DNA of 59,885 nucleotides from Listeria rocourtiae FSL F6-920 (lineage in GTDB: Bacteria > Bacillota > Bacilli > Lactobacillales > Listeriaceae): positions 29,912 through 89,796 of the forward strand of contig NZ_AODK01000019.1 of NCBI RefSeq assembly GCF_000525975.1, in the 5' to 3' direction. The notes beneath the pieces are model-generated. The model had not been told where the DNA came from, searched no databases, and was given only the letters and a program-made list of their open reading frames with translations. The first letter of the stretch is position 1; every line of letters starts with the position of its first letter. A program made the translations under genes and the position numbers. Below are positions 9,382 to 19,549 of this stretch, one piece after another.

Positions 9382-10541
9382 TGACAAAAAGGCGAATTTT
9401 GATGTTATCGAGTGATTTTTTACCGAATATTGGAGGTGTTGCGGCGCACGTCTATGAGGTAAGTAAGCAACTTTTACAGGAAGGGCACGAGGTAACAATC
9501 CTTACAAAATATGATGGTTTCGGCTGGAAAGTTAGAGAGGAAATGTTAGATGGATTGCGAGTAATTAGAGTTCCGTTTGCACCGGTTAAAAAATTACAAG
9601 ACTTGGAGTACGTGGTGCGTGCACGGAAGATTATCAAAGAGCTAATCGCACGTGAGGCGATTGATATTATTCATTGGCATACGTTGAATAAAGATGCCAA
9701 AGTGATGCGAGGTATCAGGTTTCCAAAAGGCGTGATTGTGCATACGAATCATTTTGTTTGGTTTCGTGAGCTGTATCGGGCTGGTCAGTTTGCAAAGTTA
9801 CAACGAATGATTCCATTTACGGATCATATTATTGCGCCAAGTCTTGAGATTGAAGAAATGAGTCGAGCTGTCTTTCCAGATGGTGGGGTGACACGAATTC
9901 CAAATGGTGTTGATCCAACCAGTTTTTATCCAGATAGGACTCTTGGTGCAAAAACAAGGTTAGAGTATGGCATTCCAGATGACCATACGGTGGTTGTGAC
10001 AACGAATCGAATGTCCGAGGAGAAAGGGATGGGTTATTTAATCGATGCCATTCCAGAGCTACTTCGGAAATATGAAAAGTTGAGCTTTGTCATGGCTGGC
10101 GACGGACCTGAGTTACGTTATTTTGAAGGGAAAATTAGTGAAAGTACGCGAAATAATCCGAGGGTTCATTTTACTGGTCGAATTAAAAATAGTGATATTT
10201 TACCGATTGTAAATGCTGGTGATGTTTTCTTGCAAACGTCTTTAGAGGAGGGCTGTAGCATTTCTGTTTTGGAGGCGATGGCTTGTGCAAAACCAGTTGT
10301 GGCAACGTTGGTTGGTGGAAATCCAGATATCGTACGGCACGGTGTTACGGGTGTGATAATTACACCGAAATCGAGCGATGCGGTGGCGCGGGGTTTAGAA
10401 CAACTAATTTCGAATGCGGAAAAAGCAGCTTTGTATGGTGAAAATGGCAAAAAAGCGATATACGATGAACTAAACTGGGAGCAGCTGACGAAACGTTTAG
10501 TCACGCTTTATAATGAATCGCTAGCACGGAAGCTAGGATGA
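9381..10541 (+). CDS. GT4 family glycosyltransferase
   Basis: This 386-aa GT-B glycosyltransferase would act in EPS1 repeat assembly. The N-terminal glycine loop is PNIGGVAAHVYE, and the C-terminal donor site includes SLEEGCSISVLEAMACAKPVV, shown here only in part (EGCSISVLEAMACAKP). ATG 9381 is preferred over an upstream in-frame ATG because it overlaps the corrected stop of the priming enzyme (TAATG) and has AAAGGA upstream. The 3' end overlaps the flippase start (ATGA). Confidence 0.87.
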   Translation: MTKRRILMLSSDFLPNIGGVAAHVYEVSKQLLQEGHEVTILTKYDGFGWKVREEMLDGLRVIRVPFAPVKKLQDLEYVVRARKIIKELIAREAIDIIHWHTLNKDAKVMRGIRFPKGVIVHTNHFVWFRELYRAGQFAKLQRMIPFTDHIIAPSLEIEEMSRAVFPDGGVTRIPNGVDPTSFYPDRTLGAKTRLEYGIPDDHTVVVTTNRMSEEKGMGYLIDAIPELLRKYEKLSFVMAGDGPELRYFEGKISESTRNNPRVHFTGRIKNSDILPIVNAGDVFLQTSLEEGCSISVLEAMACAKPVVATLVGGNPDIVRHGVTGVIITPKSSDAVARGLEQLISNAEKAALYGENGKKAIYDELNWEQLTKRLVTLYNESLARKLG

Positions 10542-12029
10542 GCAAGCAGAAGATAAACTATATCTTAATGATGCTATATCAGTTTTTTATGGTGATCACG
10601 CCATTACTGACAACGCCTTATGTCGTACGAGTGCTAGGCCCAGAGAAAATTGGTGAAGATGCGTATGCCAATTCTTTTGTGCAGATGTTTTTAGTATTTG
10701 TCATGCTAGGAATTGCAAGCTACGGTAAAAAAGTCATTGCAACGGTAGACAGTGAATTTGATGGGAAGCGAGATAATCAGAATAAGCATAAAAAAGCGTT
10801 GAAAGAGCAATTTGGTGGCGTTTTTGGTATTCAGTTTTTGGCGATGTGTGGCATGCTCGTTTTATATTTAGTCCTTGTTACGCTGTTTTTTCAAGGCAGT
10901 ATTGTTTTTTATCTGTATGGATTTATGATTATCGCGTATGGTTTTGATATTTCGTGGTATTTTATCGCACGAGGGCAACTGGGAAAAATCATGACGCGAA
11001 CGGTGTTAATACGGCTCGTCACGATTATGAGTATTTTTCTACTCGTAAAAACAGAGGAAGATCTTTGGATTTATGTGTTTGCTAACTGTTTTTTACTGTT
11101 GCTAGGACAAGTGTACATTTGGTTTTTCCTCATTCGTGAGCTAGGCGGTTTGTCCATTCGTAGGAGCCATTTGAAAAAACATGTGAAGCCTATTCTCGTT
11201 TTGGCAGTTATACCAGTTTCGGCGATGATCTATATATCTGTCAATCGAGTTGTGCTTGGGGCGGTGGCAGGTGAGGTAGAGGTCGGATATTACAATCAGG
11301 CGTATAAGCTATATACCATTGGATTGTTATTTGTTCAAGCTTTGGCCGCTGTGCTAATGCCGCGACTTGTTCACTTTTATGAGATCGGTGAGATGGAGCG
11401 ATTCAGGGAAATGATAGCTTTCTTTTTTTCGTTATATTTGTGCCTCTGTATTGCCAGTATGTTTAGGTATTGTGGCTGTTTCGACGGCACTCATTCACGT
11501 GTTCTTAGGTGTTGCTTTTATGCCAGTTGTACCGGTAATCATTATTCTTATTTTATCACTGTTTCTAGCGGCGATAAGTGATTTGTTCGGGATGCAAATT
11601 ATGGTGATTCGCGGTCAGAACCGGGCGTATGCTTATTCAGGAATTATCGGGTCGATTGTGAGTTTTGGCTTTAACTTATTTATTGTAACGATGTTGGCAA
11701 GTGAAGGAACGGCACTAGCATTCCTCGTTGGGAATTTAGTTATTGTGTCGATTCAAATGTATTTTATTAGAGATTTGTTAAGTTTGAAGCAGATTATTAA
11801 AATGATGATGCCTTATTTACTATATAGTTTGACGATGATGGCTTGTATTTTGGCGGTTCCGCACATTTACTCTGGTCCATCTTTCTATACACTTGCAATT
11901 CAATGCGTCGTTGGTCTGGGGAGTTATTTGGTGATTTTATTCATCAGGCGTGATGAGATTTTACATTACGTCCTATCTAGTTTTCGAAAAAAACAATTGT
12001 CAAAAGATAAAAGGATGGAAGAGATATGA
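10538..12029 (+). CDS. Wzx-type repeat-unit flippase, EPS1 (frameshifted)
   Basis: This is a MATE/MVF-like polysaccharide flippase that moves lipid-linked EPS1 repeats across the membrane. The corrected length is 496 aa with about 12-14 transmembrane segments. The N-terminus TTPYVVRVLGPEKIG is typical of the RfbX/Wzx family. The frame breaks at T7 (11423-11429). Removing one T yields IAFFFRYICASVLPVCLGIV and joins both halves. It overlaps its upstream neighbour by ATGA and the downstream HTH gene in the same way, so it lies inside a tightly coupled operon. Confidence 0.85.
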
Positions 12030-12271
12030 AGGCTAATATATCAAAGGAAGCAAAATTACAATTTCTTGATGATTATTTTGTATCAACGAAAGAAGCAGTA
12101 GACATGTTACAAATATCCAAACAAAGTTTCTACTCGCTGGTTAATCGCAATAAAATTCAACGGGTGAACAAATCAGGAGTAGTGCTTTATTTTAAAGATG
12201 AGATTAAGGAACGATTGAATTCGCAGGAGGACTTGAGATATAAGTATCGTCCTTTTGATTACAGAAAATAA
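12026..12271 (+). CDS. Small HTH protein (excisionase/MerR-like), EPS1 copy
   Basis: This 81-aa protein is dominated by one winged-HTH-like segment: STKEAVDMLQISKQSFYSLV followed by a basic wing and VVLYFKDEI. It resembles DNA-binding HTH_17 excisionase-type proteins rather than sugar enzymes. It overlaps the flippase stop by 4 bp, so it is translated with the operon. A clear paralogue lies at 40294 beside the EPS2 epimerase, with about half of residues identical across the HTH and wing by eye. The repeated pairing with an epimerase gene suggests a regulator that belongs to these polysaccharide loci. Its target is unknown. Confidence 0.65.
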   Translation: MKANISKEAKLQFLDDYFVSTKEAVDMLQISKQSFYSLVNRNKIQRVNKSGVVLYFKDEIKERLNSQEDLRYKYRPFDYRK

Positions 12272-12287
12272 TGAAAGAGGTTTAACT

Positions 12288-13214
12288 ATGACAACGGTTT
12301 TAATAACGGGAGGATTGGGCTTTATCGGCTCGCATTTAGCTAATCGACTAGCTAAGGAGAACAAAGTCGTGATTATCGATAATTTGTCTACAGGGCGAAG
12401 AGAAAACGTAACGCCACATGAGAATATCACGATTTATGAAGGAGATATTACAGATAAAAAAATAGTTGCGAGTATTTTTCACGCACATCAATTTGATTAT
12501 ATTTATCATTTGGCTGCTGTTGCCAGTGTTGCTGAATCGGTAGAGAGGCCTCATGAAACGGTTGAAACAAATTTTATGGCGACGGTTTTGTTGTTGGAAC
12601 AAGCTAGGAAACAACAGCAAGAGGTGAAGCGTTTTGTATTTGCTTCATCGGCTGCAGTCTTTGGAGACGAAGAAACGATGCCTAAAACAGAAATGTCACC
12701 TGTAAAGCCGCTAACTCCTTATGCGATTGATAAATTGGCATCAGAGCAATACGTGCTTGTATACAACGCGCTTTATGGATTGAACACGAGTGCGGCCCGG
12801 TTTTTCAACGTATATGGGATGCGGCAAAATCCAGAATCGCCGTACTCAGGCGTGATTTCACTTCTAACAAAGGCATTCGTAGAGGAAAGCTCATTTCAGA
12901 TTTATGGAGATGGTAGCCAAACGCGTGATTTTATTTTTATAAAAGATGTCGTAGATGCTTTGATCTTAATCGCAAACCATGAGGAATCTAACGGTGAAGT
13001 GTATAACATTGGAACGGGTCAGCCAACTTCACTCAATGATTTAATCGGGCAATATCAAGTAGTGACGGGGAAGTCGATGGCAGTATCGCATGGGCAATCA
13101 CGACGCGGAGATATTCGCGTCTCACTAGCAGACATTGGAAAATTAAAACGTTTAGGATTCGAGCCGAAATACAGCATTTATAAAGGACTAAAAACCTATT
13201 GGGAAAATTGCTAG
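12288..13214 (+). CDS. NAD-dependent nucleotide-sugar epimerase/dehydratase (GalE-like)
   Basis: This 308-aa extended short-chain dehydrogenase would make a nucleotide sugar for EPS1, for example by 4-epimerisation of UDP-glucose or UDP-glucuronate. The NAD motif GGLGFIGSH lies at 8-16, the catalytic serine region is FASSAAVFGD, and the active-site pair is in PYAIDKLASE (YxxxK). The substrate region RDFIFIKDVVDA is typical. ATG 12288 is preferred over an earlier in-frame start because AAAGAGG lies upstream and the Rossmann strand begins directly after it. With ugd in the same operon, UDP-glucuronate 4-epimerisation is attractive but unproven. Confidence 0.82.
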   Translation: MTTVLITGGLGFIGSHLANRLAKENKVVIIDNLSTGRRENVTPHENITIYEGDITDKKIVASIFHAHQFDYIYHLAAVASVAESVERPHETVETNFMATVLLLEQARKQQQEVKRFVFASSAAVFGDEETMPKTEMSPVKPLTPYAIDKLASEQYVLVYNALYGLNTSAARFFNVYGMRQNPESPYSGVISLLTKAFVEESSFQIYGDGSQTRDFIFIKDVVDALILIANHEESNGEVYNIGTGQPTSLNDLIGQYQVVTGKSMAVSHGQSRRGDIRVSLADIGKLKRLGFEPKYSIYKGLKTYWENC

Positions 13215-13221
13215 AAATGGG

Positions 13222-13629
13222 GTGCACAAGTTGGAAGAATTAATTCGATTTTTGACAGAAGATCGTTATTTGAAGAGTGCTTACACAAAAGTGAAGGAAT
13301 GGAAACAAGGAGATGTAGTTTATTGCAACGACTGGGATAAGGGGTGCGTCGGGTGCATCACGAAAGGACAAGCGGTGATGCGTTTTTGTCCAGAAGATGG
13401 AAATCCGACAGTCACATTTTTAGAGCCATATGATTTACTAGGTGTTGAGAATTTAATGGAGGAAGCGACTGAAATACACGGTGGTGCTTATGAGGTAATT
13501 GCGTTAACAGATGTCACAACGTTTACAGCAAAGCGAGACTACTATCTAGATCATATGTATGCCAATCCAAAGTATTTTCACTGCGTATTGTCCCAACTAG
13601 CTAAGAGAAGCTTGGCACCACTAGTTTAA
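13222..13629 (+). CDS. Half-size Crp/Fnr-like protein lacking the DNA-binding domain
   Basis: This 135-aa protein covers only the cyclic-nucleotide-binding-like beta-roll and part of the dimer helix of the Crp/Fnr/PrfA superfamily. The text KWKQGDVVYC-type strand order and FLEPYDLLGVENLM fit that fold. The C-terminal winged HTH is absent, and no continuation appears in any frame after the stop. It has four cysteines at about 35, 42, 45 and 56 (YCNDWDKGCVGC and FCPE), which is unusual. The start is taken as GTG 13222. It follows the epimerase by 7 bp, so it is probably the last EPS1 gene. It may be a remnant, or a sensor that works with another protein. Confidence 0.6.
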   Translation: MHKLEELIRFLTEDRYLKSAYTKVKEWKQGDVVYCNDWDKGCVGCITKGQAVMRFCPEDGNPTVTFLEPYDLLGVENLMEEATEIHGGAYEVIALTDVTTFTAKRDYYLDHMYANPKYFHCVLSQLAKRSLAPLV

Positions 13630-13807
13630 TACGTGTATTATTTCACGACCAAATAGTACGTAGTCACATGCATAAATTGGCGGGATTATAAATGACAGGT
13701 AGTATAGACTTTTATTTGGGTCTGAAAAACGTTAAGAATTTTATATCGAATATCTCGCATGAGAGAAATTTGATTAAAATATACATTACAATTCAAAGGA
13801 GATAACA

Positions 13808-16546
13808 ATGAACCAATCGAAACACGTAATTTTGAAAAAAGCTGTTGCCATGAGTGCAGTAGCGATGATGACTTTGCCAACGATTTCTAATGTAGCGAAC
13901 GCAGAAGAAGTAGCAACAAAGGCTAAGGACAAAGTACAAGAGCAACAAGTACAAGTTATTCAACCGAACCAAAAGCAAGAGGGGCATAAAGAAGTAAGCG
14001 AAAAGCAGGTTGCAACACCGTATCTTAGTGGAGGAACAGGGTTTTCTAATAAATTTGAAGCGTTGAGAAATGAAGATGGTATTTTAAATATCAAAACAGC
14101 GTCATCATCGCTTATATCTATGGGTATAGGCGTGCAGACGAAAACAATATTTAAGATAGATTCAGAAATTGCGAAACCTTTCTTTTCAACTCCTAATTGG
14201 AAAGACTATATTAGTGGAACAGTTGATCGCACGGGTAAGAAGAATGTTCAAATGCAACACTTACTGACCAAAAAAACAGGTTGGTGGGATGGTGATGATA
14301 CAGCATTTTATGATTTTGACAAGCAAGAATTTATTATCTTGAGTCCAAAACATGCGGTATCGATATCGCAGTATCAAAACGTAAATATGTTTATTGATTT
14401 AGAAAAATGGAGTAAAGATACGAATCGTTTAGTAGAAAATAAATTGAGTTACAAATTTAAGATGGTCAGTAAGCCAAATGATTTAGCTGCTAACTGGTCA
14501 TGGGGAGATGCCAATTCTGTTTTGATGGGAGTTCCTGCTGATAGTTGGGTAGAAAATCATGTCGATCCAACAACACTAGAAACATCAGATAATCACAAGT
14601 TTAAAGGAAACGCAACACAAAATATGGCTAATCGTCACCCAGCCGATTTTTCAATATCGCTAACGGTAAACGGTAATGATTATAAAAATGATGTACAAAT
14701 GAACGAAGACGGAAGCTGGGAATATGATTTTGGAAGCTATCTCAAAGACGGTGATGTTGTGGGTGCAACGGTTGTCGCCACTGAGAAAGAAGCTCATGAA
14801 AACGAAGTAATGGATGTTAATAAGTCTAAAGAGACAAAGTATACAGTCGGTGAAGATAGTACACCTTGGGAAGATTGGAGTATCGTAAAACCAACAATTT
14901 CAGAAGCTTATGACGGTGAAACAATAATTACAGGCATTATCCCAGAGCAAAATTATCAAAATGGTCGTACCTATAAACTGGTTGTGAAGGTAAATGGTAG
15001 AGAAGTATATACACAAGAAGATCTTGAAAAAGGTGTATATAATGCCCCTATTTTTGGTGAGAATTTGGTTAAAAAAGACACAATAGAAGCTTACATCATT
15101 GGGAGTGAAGCAAACCAGGAAGATAAAATAAGCGAAATCGAATCTATTATCGTAAAAGACAATAAAGATGAGCAGGCAGACTGGGACAAGTGGGAAGTAA
15201 AGCCAGCGATTCTAAATGATGTAGTGTCAGGCGATCGCTTTATTTCGGGGCTTGTGCCAGCTCAAAATAAATTCAATGGTAGAAATTACGAAGCCAAAGT
15301 AACAGTGAATGGTGAGCAGGTTGGTACAAAAGCCTTTTCATTCGATGGTGGAGAATACAACATTGCGCTGGATAAGGACTTAACTTACAAGGATGAAGTA
15401 AAAGTAATCGTTATCGGTCATGAAGCGAACGAAGAAGATAAATCAAGTGAGGAAACAACTAAAATCGTAGCTGACAAAACAGGCTGGGAAGATTGGAAAG
15501 TTGAGAATCCGACCATCTCTAAATTAACAGAAGGCAATCAAAAAGTAACAGGTCAAGTTCTGGCACAAGATGAAGAATTTGGACGCACCTACACGATGGA
15601 TTTATTCATTAATGGTAAGAAAACTGCTACAAAAGAAGTGAATTCAAAGAGTGATTATGAATTTGAACTAACAAAACCGCTCGAAAAAACAGACACAGTA
15701 GCTGTTGAAGTTACAGGTCACCAAAAAAACTATGAAGACAAAACAAGTGAACGTATCACAGCAGATGTAGAAGCAATTGTAACTGCGCTTACTGGTAATG
15801 ATTACAATTTTGATGCCCATGACGAATATATCACTGGTACACATTCCCGTGATATTAAGAAAGTCAAAATCTTTGTCAACGGTCACGATTACCAGACAGC
15901 AGGAACAAATAACGACGGTGAAGGTAAGTATAAAATCTATGCTCGCCAATATATCACGAAATTCACGGATAAAATCGTTATTAAAGGTTTGGGTGCAGAC
16001 GGACAAGTGATTAAAGAAACACCTGTGAACATCGTAAAAACGCCAACAAGTGTAGAAGCAAATTCATTTGTCATCAAGCAAGATGAGCTAATTTCTGGAA
16101 CAGTTAGTGATGATGTGAAGAAGTTGAAACTTAAAGTTAACGGTGAGATTGTCAATCAAGTAGCACCAAAAGACGGTAAATTTGAGATTTATACGAACGG
16201 TTATGTGAAAGAAATGACGGATGAGGTAAAAATAATTGCCTATAATGATGAAAACGTACTTCTTAAAGAGATTACCGTTACTCTAGACGATGCTTCGAAA
16301 AATTCGAAATTAACTTACCACCCATATAAACTAGGCGATGATTTACTGACAGGAACCGTTTCCGAAGACATTGACAAAATCAAGTTAATCGTTGATGGTG
16401 AAACGTTAAATAATGTTTATACGAAAAACGGTGAATTTTCAATGTACGCCTTAGGCTTTGTAAATGCAAATAGTAAAAAAGTCGAATTAGTCGGTTACTC
16501 AAAAGCCGGTTTCGAATTAAAACGTATTACAGTAGAAGTTCAATAA
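13808..16546 (+). CDS. Large secreted Ig-like repeat protein
   Basis: This 912-aa exported protein has a signal peptide (about 1-32, ending NVANAEE). An N-terminal region of about 200 residues (GGTGFSNKFEALRNEDG to about 240) of no family I recognise may bind a ligand. It is followed by about four Ig-like units that open with WEDW/WDKW and end near GHEANEEDKSSE, and then three roughly 80-residue C-terminal units (LTGNDYNFDAHDEYITGTHS and relatives). There is no LPXTG motif and no C-terminal hydrophobic anchor, so it is probably released or held non-covalently. The ribosome binding site is AAAGGAGATAAC. The C-terminal units recur in the protein at 17257. Function is unknown. Adhesion is a guess. 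Confidence 0.75.
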   Translation: MNQSKHVILKKAVAMSAVAMMTLPTISNVANAEEVATKAKDKVQEQQVQVIQPNQKQEGHKEVSEKQVATPYLSGGTGFSNKFEALRNEDGILNIKTASSSLISMGIGVQTKTIFKIDSEIAKPFFSTPNWKDYISGTVDRTGKKNVQMQHLLTKKTGWWDGDDTAFYDFDKQEFIILSPKHAVSISQYQNVNMFIDLEKWSKDTNRLVENKLSYKFKMVSKPNDLAANWSWGDANSVLMGVPADSWVENHVDPTTLETSDNHKFKGNATQNMANRHPADFSISLTVNGNDYKNDVQMNEDGSWEYDFGSYLKDGDVVGATVVATEKEAHENEVMDVNKSKETKYTVGEDSTPWEDWSIVKPTISEAYDGETIITGIIPEQNYQNGRTYKLVVKVNGREVYTQEDLEKGVYNAPIFGENLVKKDTIEAYIIGSEANQEDKISEIESIIVKDNKDEQADWDKWEVKPAILNDVVSGDRFISGLVPAQNKFNGRNYEAKVTVNGEQVGTKAFSFDGGEYNIALDKDLTYKDEVKVIVIGHEANEEDKSSEETTKIVADKTGWEDWKVENPTISKLTEGNQKVTGQVLAQDEEFGRTYTMDLFINGKKTATKEVNSKSDYEFELTKPLEKTDTVAVEVTGHQKNYEDKTSERITADVEAIVTALTGNDYNFDAHDEYITGTHSRDIKKVKIFVNGHDYQTAGTNNDGEGKYKIYARQYITKFTDKIVIKGLGADGQVIKETPVNIVKTPTSVEANSFVIKQDELISGTVSDDVKKLKLKVNGEIVNQVAPKDGKFEIYTNGYVKEMTDEVKIIAYNDENVLLKEITVTLDDASKNSKLTYHPYKLGDDLLTGTVSEDIDKIKLIVDGETLNNVYTKNGEFSMYALGFVNANSKKVELVGYSKAGFELKRITVEVQ

Positions 16547-16609
16547 ATAGTTAAAGCTGTCCATCAAGTTATGTGTCAGGTGGGCGGTTTCTAAAAGAGG
16601 AGTAAAGCG

Positions 16610-17154
16610 ATGAAAAAAAATGGTTGTAACTTTATCAATATTAGCGTCAACACTCGGATTAGCAGGATGTGGTACAGAAGAAAAAGTCGCAACAACGAAG
16701 TCCAACAATGAAACAAGTAAACAAGTACAAAAAGTAGAAGAAAACGGCAAACAAACCGTAAAATCAGAACTAAATAAAGAAAAAAATCATGGGAGGTATC
16801 GCTATTACACCTCAATCTTTCCAAGCAATACAAGACGATAGCATCAACACAGACACAGACCAACTTGTCAAAGTAACAGTAAACGTGAAAAACAACAGTA
16901 AACAAGAAACCGGCATTAGCTCCGCACCATTTTTCCTAAAAAGTAAAGGCGGTAAAGAGCTTCAATTTTACGGCGAACTAAACGAATTCGGCACCACAAT
17001 TGCGCCTGGAAAATCAGTCAAAGGTGAAATTTACTATATTGCGGATAAAAAAGCAACAGACTATGAGTTAATTTACAATCCGAGTGCGATAACGAATGAA
17101 AAAGATACTAAACAACGGAATTTGTCTTGGGAATTAGAGGTACTAACTAAATAA
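16610..17154 (+). CDS. DUF4352 lipoprotein (two homopolymer frameshifts)
   Basis: The corrected 180-aa product is a lipoprotein. Removing one A from A8 (16613-16620) gives MKKMVVTLSILASTLGLAGC with lipobox LAGC. Removing one A from A7 (16780-16786) joins LNKEKI to MGGIAITPQSFQ. The mature part has the Ig-like DUF4352 pattern (VKVTVNVKNNSKQETG, LNEFGTTIAPGKSVKGEIYY). Such proteins sit on the outer face of the membrane and have no clear general function. A paralogue at 29278 opens the EPS2 region. This gene lies between two secreted repeat proteins and may be cotranscribed with them. Confidence 0.75.
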
Positions 17155-17256
17155 AAAAGCAACTTTGTAGAAATATCATTAACTAAAATTTTTTTTAGGG
17201 GGTGGTGTGAAATTTAATACTTGGGTGACATACAAAATGAATTAAAGGAGCTAATT

Positions 17257-19473
17257 ATGAAATTAAAATTAAAGAGAACAGTAAAAATATTAGTAGGTTT
17301 GAGTGTGGCACTATCAAGTTCACTAAGCCCACTCAGTGCTTTAGCAGCAACAGATGAATCATCAAGTATTCAACCTAACTATGCGAAAGAATTAGAAAAG
17401 CTAGAGAAAATGGCAAAAACACCACAGGAAAAACAAATATTAGAGACACTTAAGAAAATTCCAGAAAAAGAACTGGAAAAAAATACAAAGCAAGCTTATG
17501 CAAAAGGCTATGATAAATCTATTACTAGTATTTCTACTACTGCCAAGCCTGAAAACAAAAAAACAGAATTCACGCTTCGCTTTGATAAGAAGCCTAATGC
17601 AAAAAATGCCTATGATGGCGAAGCATCAGGAAAAATAAACATTCCAATTAGCGGTAGGCTAAACGGTAGTAACTGGCTTATTCCAAATGGACCAGAGTTT
17701 ATAGAAGATTATGAGAACGGTAATATTGGACTTCGAGTGAATTTCACTTTACCAGAAGGAACTGATGCAAAATCGATTGTTAAAATTATTGACTGGGAGA
17801 AATCAAATGCAGACACAGAAGGTTACTATAACATTAGGTGGTTACAAATTCCTCTGCCTATAAAATGTAAAGTAGGAGCCGTCTGGGATAGAAAGACGAT
17901 ACAATATGGCAAAAAGTCGAATGAATTTTCTATGGCATTAAGATCTATTAGAAAGTCAGAAGTCAGTACTCAAGAATGGGAGAAGTATGATCCAGGTTCT
18001 ACGTATTTCGCGTTAACAGCTGCAGGTTTCCTTCACTCAGGGACTGGTGAAGGCGAAGTGTGGGGAAAACTACATCTTGATTTTTCTAAATATGAAGGGA
18101 ACACAGATGATTTATCGACAGGCAAGGAGATTACATCAGGCAAGCTTGCCCCAGCAAAAAATGGTGCATTTAAAATCAAAGCGCATTTCATTGATCGTAC
18201 GGCTCTCATAGCTGGTACAGAAGGCAAGAAAAATCTTAGCAAAGCAATTATTAAGCCTGGTATGGAATATATTAATCCTTATGATAGTGCAACTATTGAA
18301 AGTTGGGATAGCTACCTCTCCTTGTGGGATAGAGATGAGAAATATAATATCTCCTCTAATAATGAGCCAGAAATTCCAGGAGTATACTCCACGCTTCCAG
18401 GAGCATCCATTTTTGAACGTGATCTTGTAGTTAATAAAAATGATGATTTCAATAATTTTGATAAGAATAGATTTGTACGAGTTATTAACTACTTTGATAA
18501 GACAGATGTAACAAACGGGTCTGTTGGAAATATTGATAGGGTCGATGTAAGTAGTTTACCCACAAGAGTTCCAGATAATCAAGAAACACCCGTAAAATAT
18601 ACAGGGGTAGTGAGCTATAGTAATGGTGAAACAAGGGAGTTATTGCCTGGGATAATGAATGTAACAAATAAGTCTAAGCCAAATATTGAGACTAAATTGA
18701 CAGCCAGTGATTATACAATTGGAGAACAATATGTTACGGGTAGCCATTCCGAGGATATAGCTAAAATCAAAGTATTTGTCAATGGAGTAGATCGTATGAC
18801 AGCTGCTGGGAATAACAATGGGCAAGGCCAATATAAAATATACGCCTTTGACTATATCAAAAATATATCTGATAATGTGGTGATAAAAGGTCTTGATTCA
18901 AGTGGTAACGTAATTAAAGAAACGCAAGTTAACATCAAAAAAGGACAAGATGTCGACACATATCTCACAGCAAATAACTATAAAATCGCGCCAAACAGCC
19001 AATACGTAAGTGGTACACATTCAACAGATGTGGATAAAATCAAATTATTTGTTAACGGTGTAGATCGTATGACAGCAGCTGCCAACAATAATGGTGCCCA
19101 AGGACAGTATCGTATATACGCCTATGATTTCATTAAGAGTACATCCGATAATGTCGTAGTAAAAGCTCTAGACAAAAGCGGACAAGTAATCAAAGAAACA
19201 AAAGTAAACATAACACAAGACACAGGTTCCATCACAGCAAGTAACTTCAAAATTAGTACAGATGAGTTAATTAACGGAACATTTACAGGTAATATCGCTG
19301 TTGTGAAACTTTACGTTGACGGTGTTGCTAGAAACCAAGTAAGACCAACAGGCTCAAACTATTCCCTTTATGCAGCAGGCTATGTCACTTCTACAAATCA
19401 AAATGTAGTCGTTACAGGCTTTGATGCAAACGGAATTCAAGTAGCATCGCAAAAAGTTAACGTATTTAACTAA
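17257..19473 (+). CDS. Secreted protein with three C-terminal Ig-like units
   Basis: This 738-aa exported protein has a signal peptide (about 1-32, ending LSALAA), a helical lysine-rich stretch (about 40-90), a roughly 370-residue unrecognised domain, and three C-terminal units of about 80 residues. The first two units share VFVNGVDRMTAA or LFVNGVDRMTAA, then NVVIKGLD or NVVVKALD. These units match the C-terminus of the protein at 13808. There is no sorting signal. ATG 17257 was chosen for the AAAGGAG 8 bp upstream. The upstream in-frame extension lacks a ribosome binding site and would precede the signal peptide. A strong terminator follows. Confidence 0.76.
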   Translation: MKLKLKRTVKILVGLSVALSSSLSPLSALAATDESSSIQPNYAKELEKLEKMAKTPQEKQILETLKKIPEKELEKNTKQAYAKGYDKSITSISTTAKPENKKTEFTLRFDKKPNAKNAYDGEASGKINIPISGRLNGSNWLIPNGPEFIEDYENGNIGLRVNFTLPEGTDAKSIVKIIDWEKSNADTEGYYNIRWLQIPLPIKCKVGAVWDRKTIQYGKKSNEFSMALRSIRKSEVSTQEWEKYDPGSTYFALTAAGFLHSGTGEGEVWGKLHLDFSKYEGNTDDLSTGKEITSGKLAPAKNGAFKIKAHFIDRTALIAGTEGKKNLSKAIIKPGMEYINPYDSATIESWDSYLSLWDRDEKYNISSNNEPEIPGVYSTLPGASIFERDLVVNKNDDFNNFDKNRFVRVINYFDKTDVTNGSVGNIDRVDVSSLPTRVPDNQETPVKYTGVVSYSNGETRELLPGIMNVTNKSKPNIETKLTASDYTIGEQYVTGSHSEDIAKIKVFVNGVDRMTAAGNNNGQGQYKIYAFDYIKNISDNVVIKGLDSSGNVIKETQVNIKKGQDVDTYLTANNYKIAPNSQYVSGTHSTDVDKIKLFVNGVDRMTAAANNNGAQGQYRIYAYDFIKSTSDNVVVKALDKSGQVIKETKVNITQDTGSITASNFKISTDELINGTFTGNIAVVKLYVDGVARNQVRPTGSNYSLYAAGYVTSTNQNVVVTGFDANGIQVASQKVNVFN

Positions 19474-19496
19474 GGTAGTTATCTATCAAATCAACA

Positions 19497-19538
19497 AAAA
19501 GGAGTAAGAAATCAGGTATCTGATTTCTTACTCCTTTT
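19497..19538. terminator. Bidirectional terminator
   Basis: The 19-bp arms (19497-19515 and 19520-19538) are perfect, with a GTAT loop, and carry A and T tracts at opposite ends. It ends the secreted-protein gene on the plus strand and the msmX-like gene on the minus strand. Confidence 0.9.
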
Positions 19539-19549
19539 CTCATATACCC

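Noticed and set aside
1836-12029. Programmed phase variation of EPS1 genes through A/T runs
   Set aside because: Housekeeping genes show the same one-base excess, so a common technical cause is simpler. Read-level data could reopen this.
12026-12271. Excisionase of an integrated element
   Set aside because: No integrase, attachment site or phage genes are nearby, and the paralogue at 40294 keeps the same epimerase neighbour.
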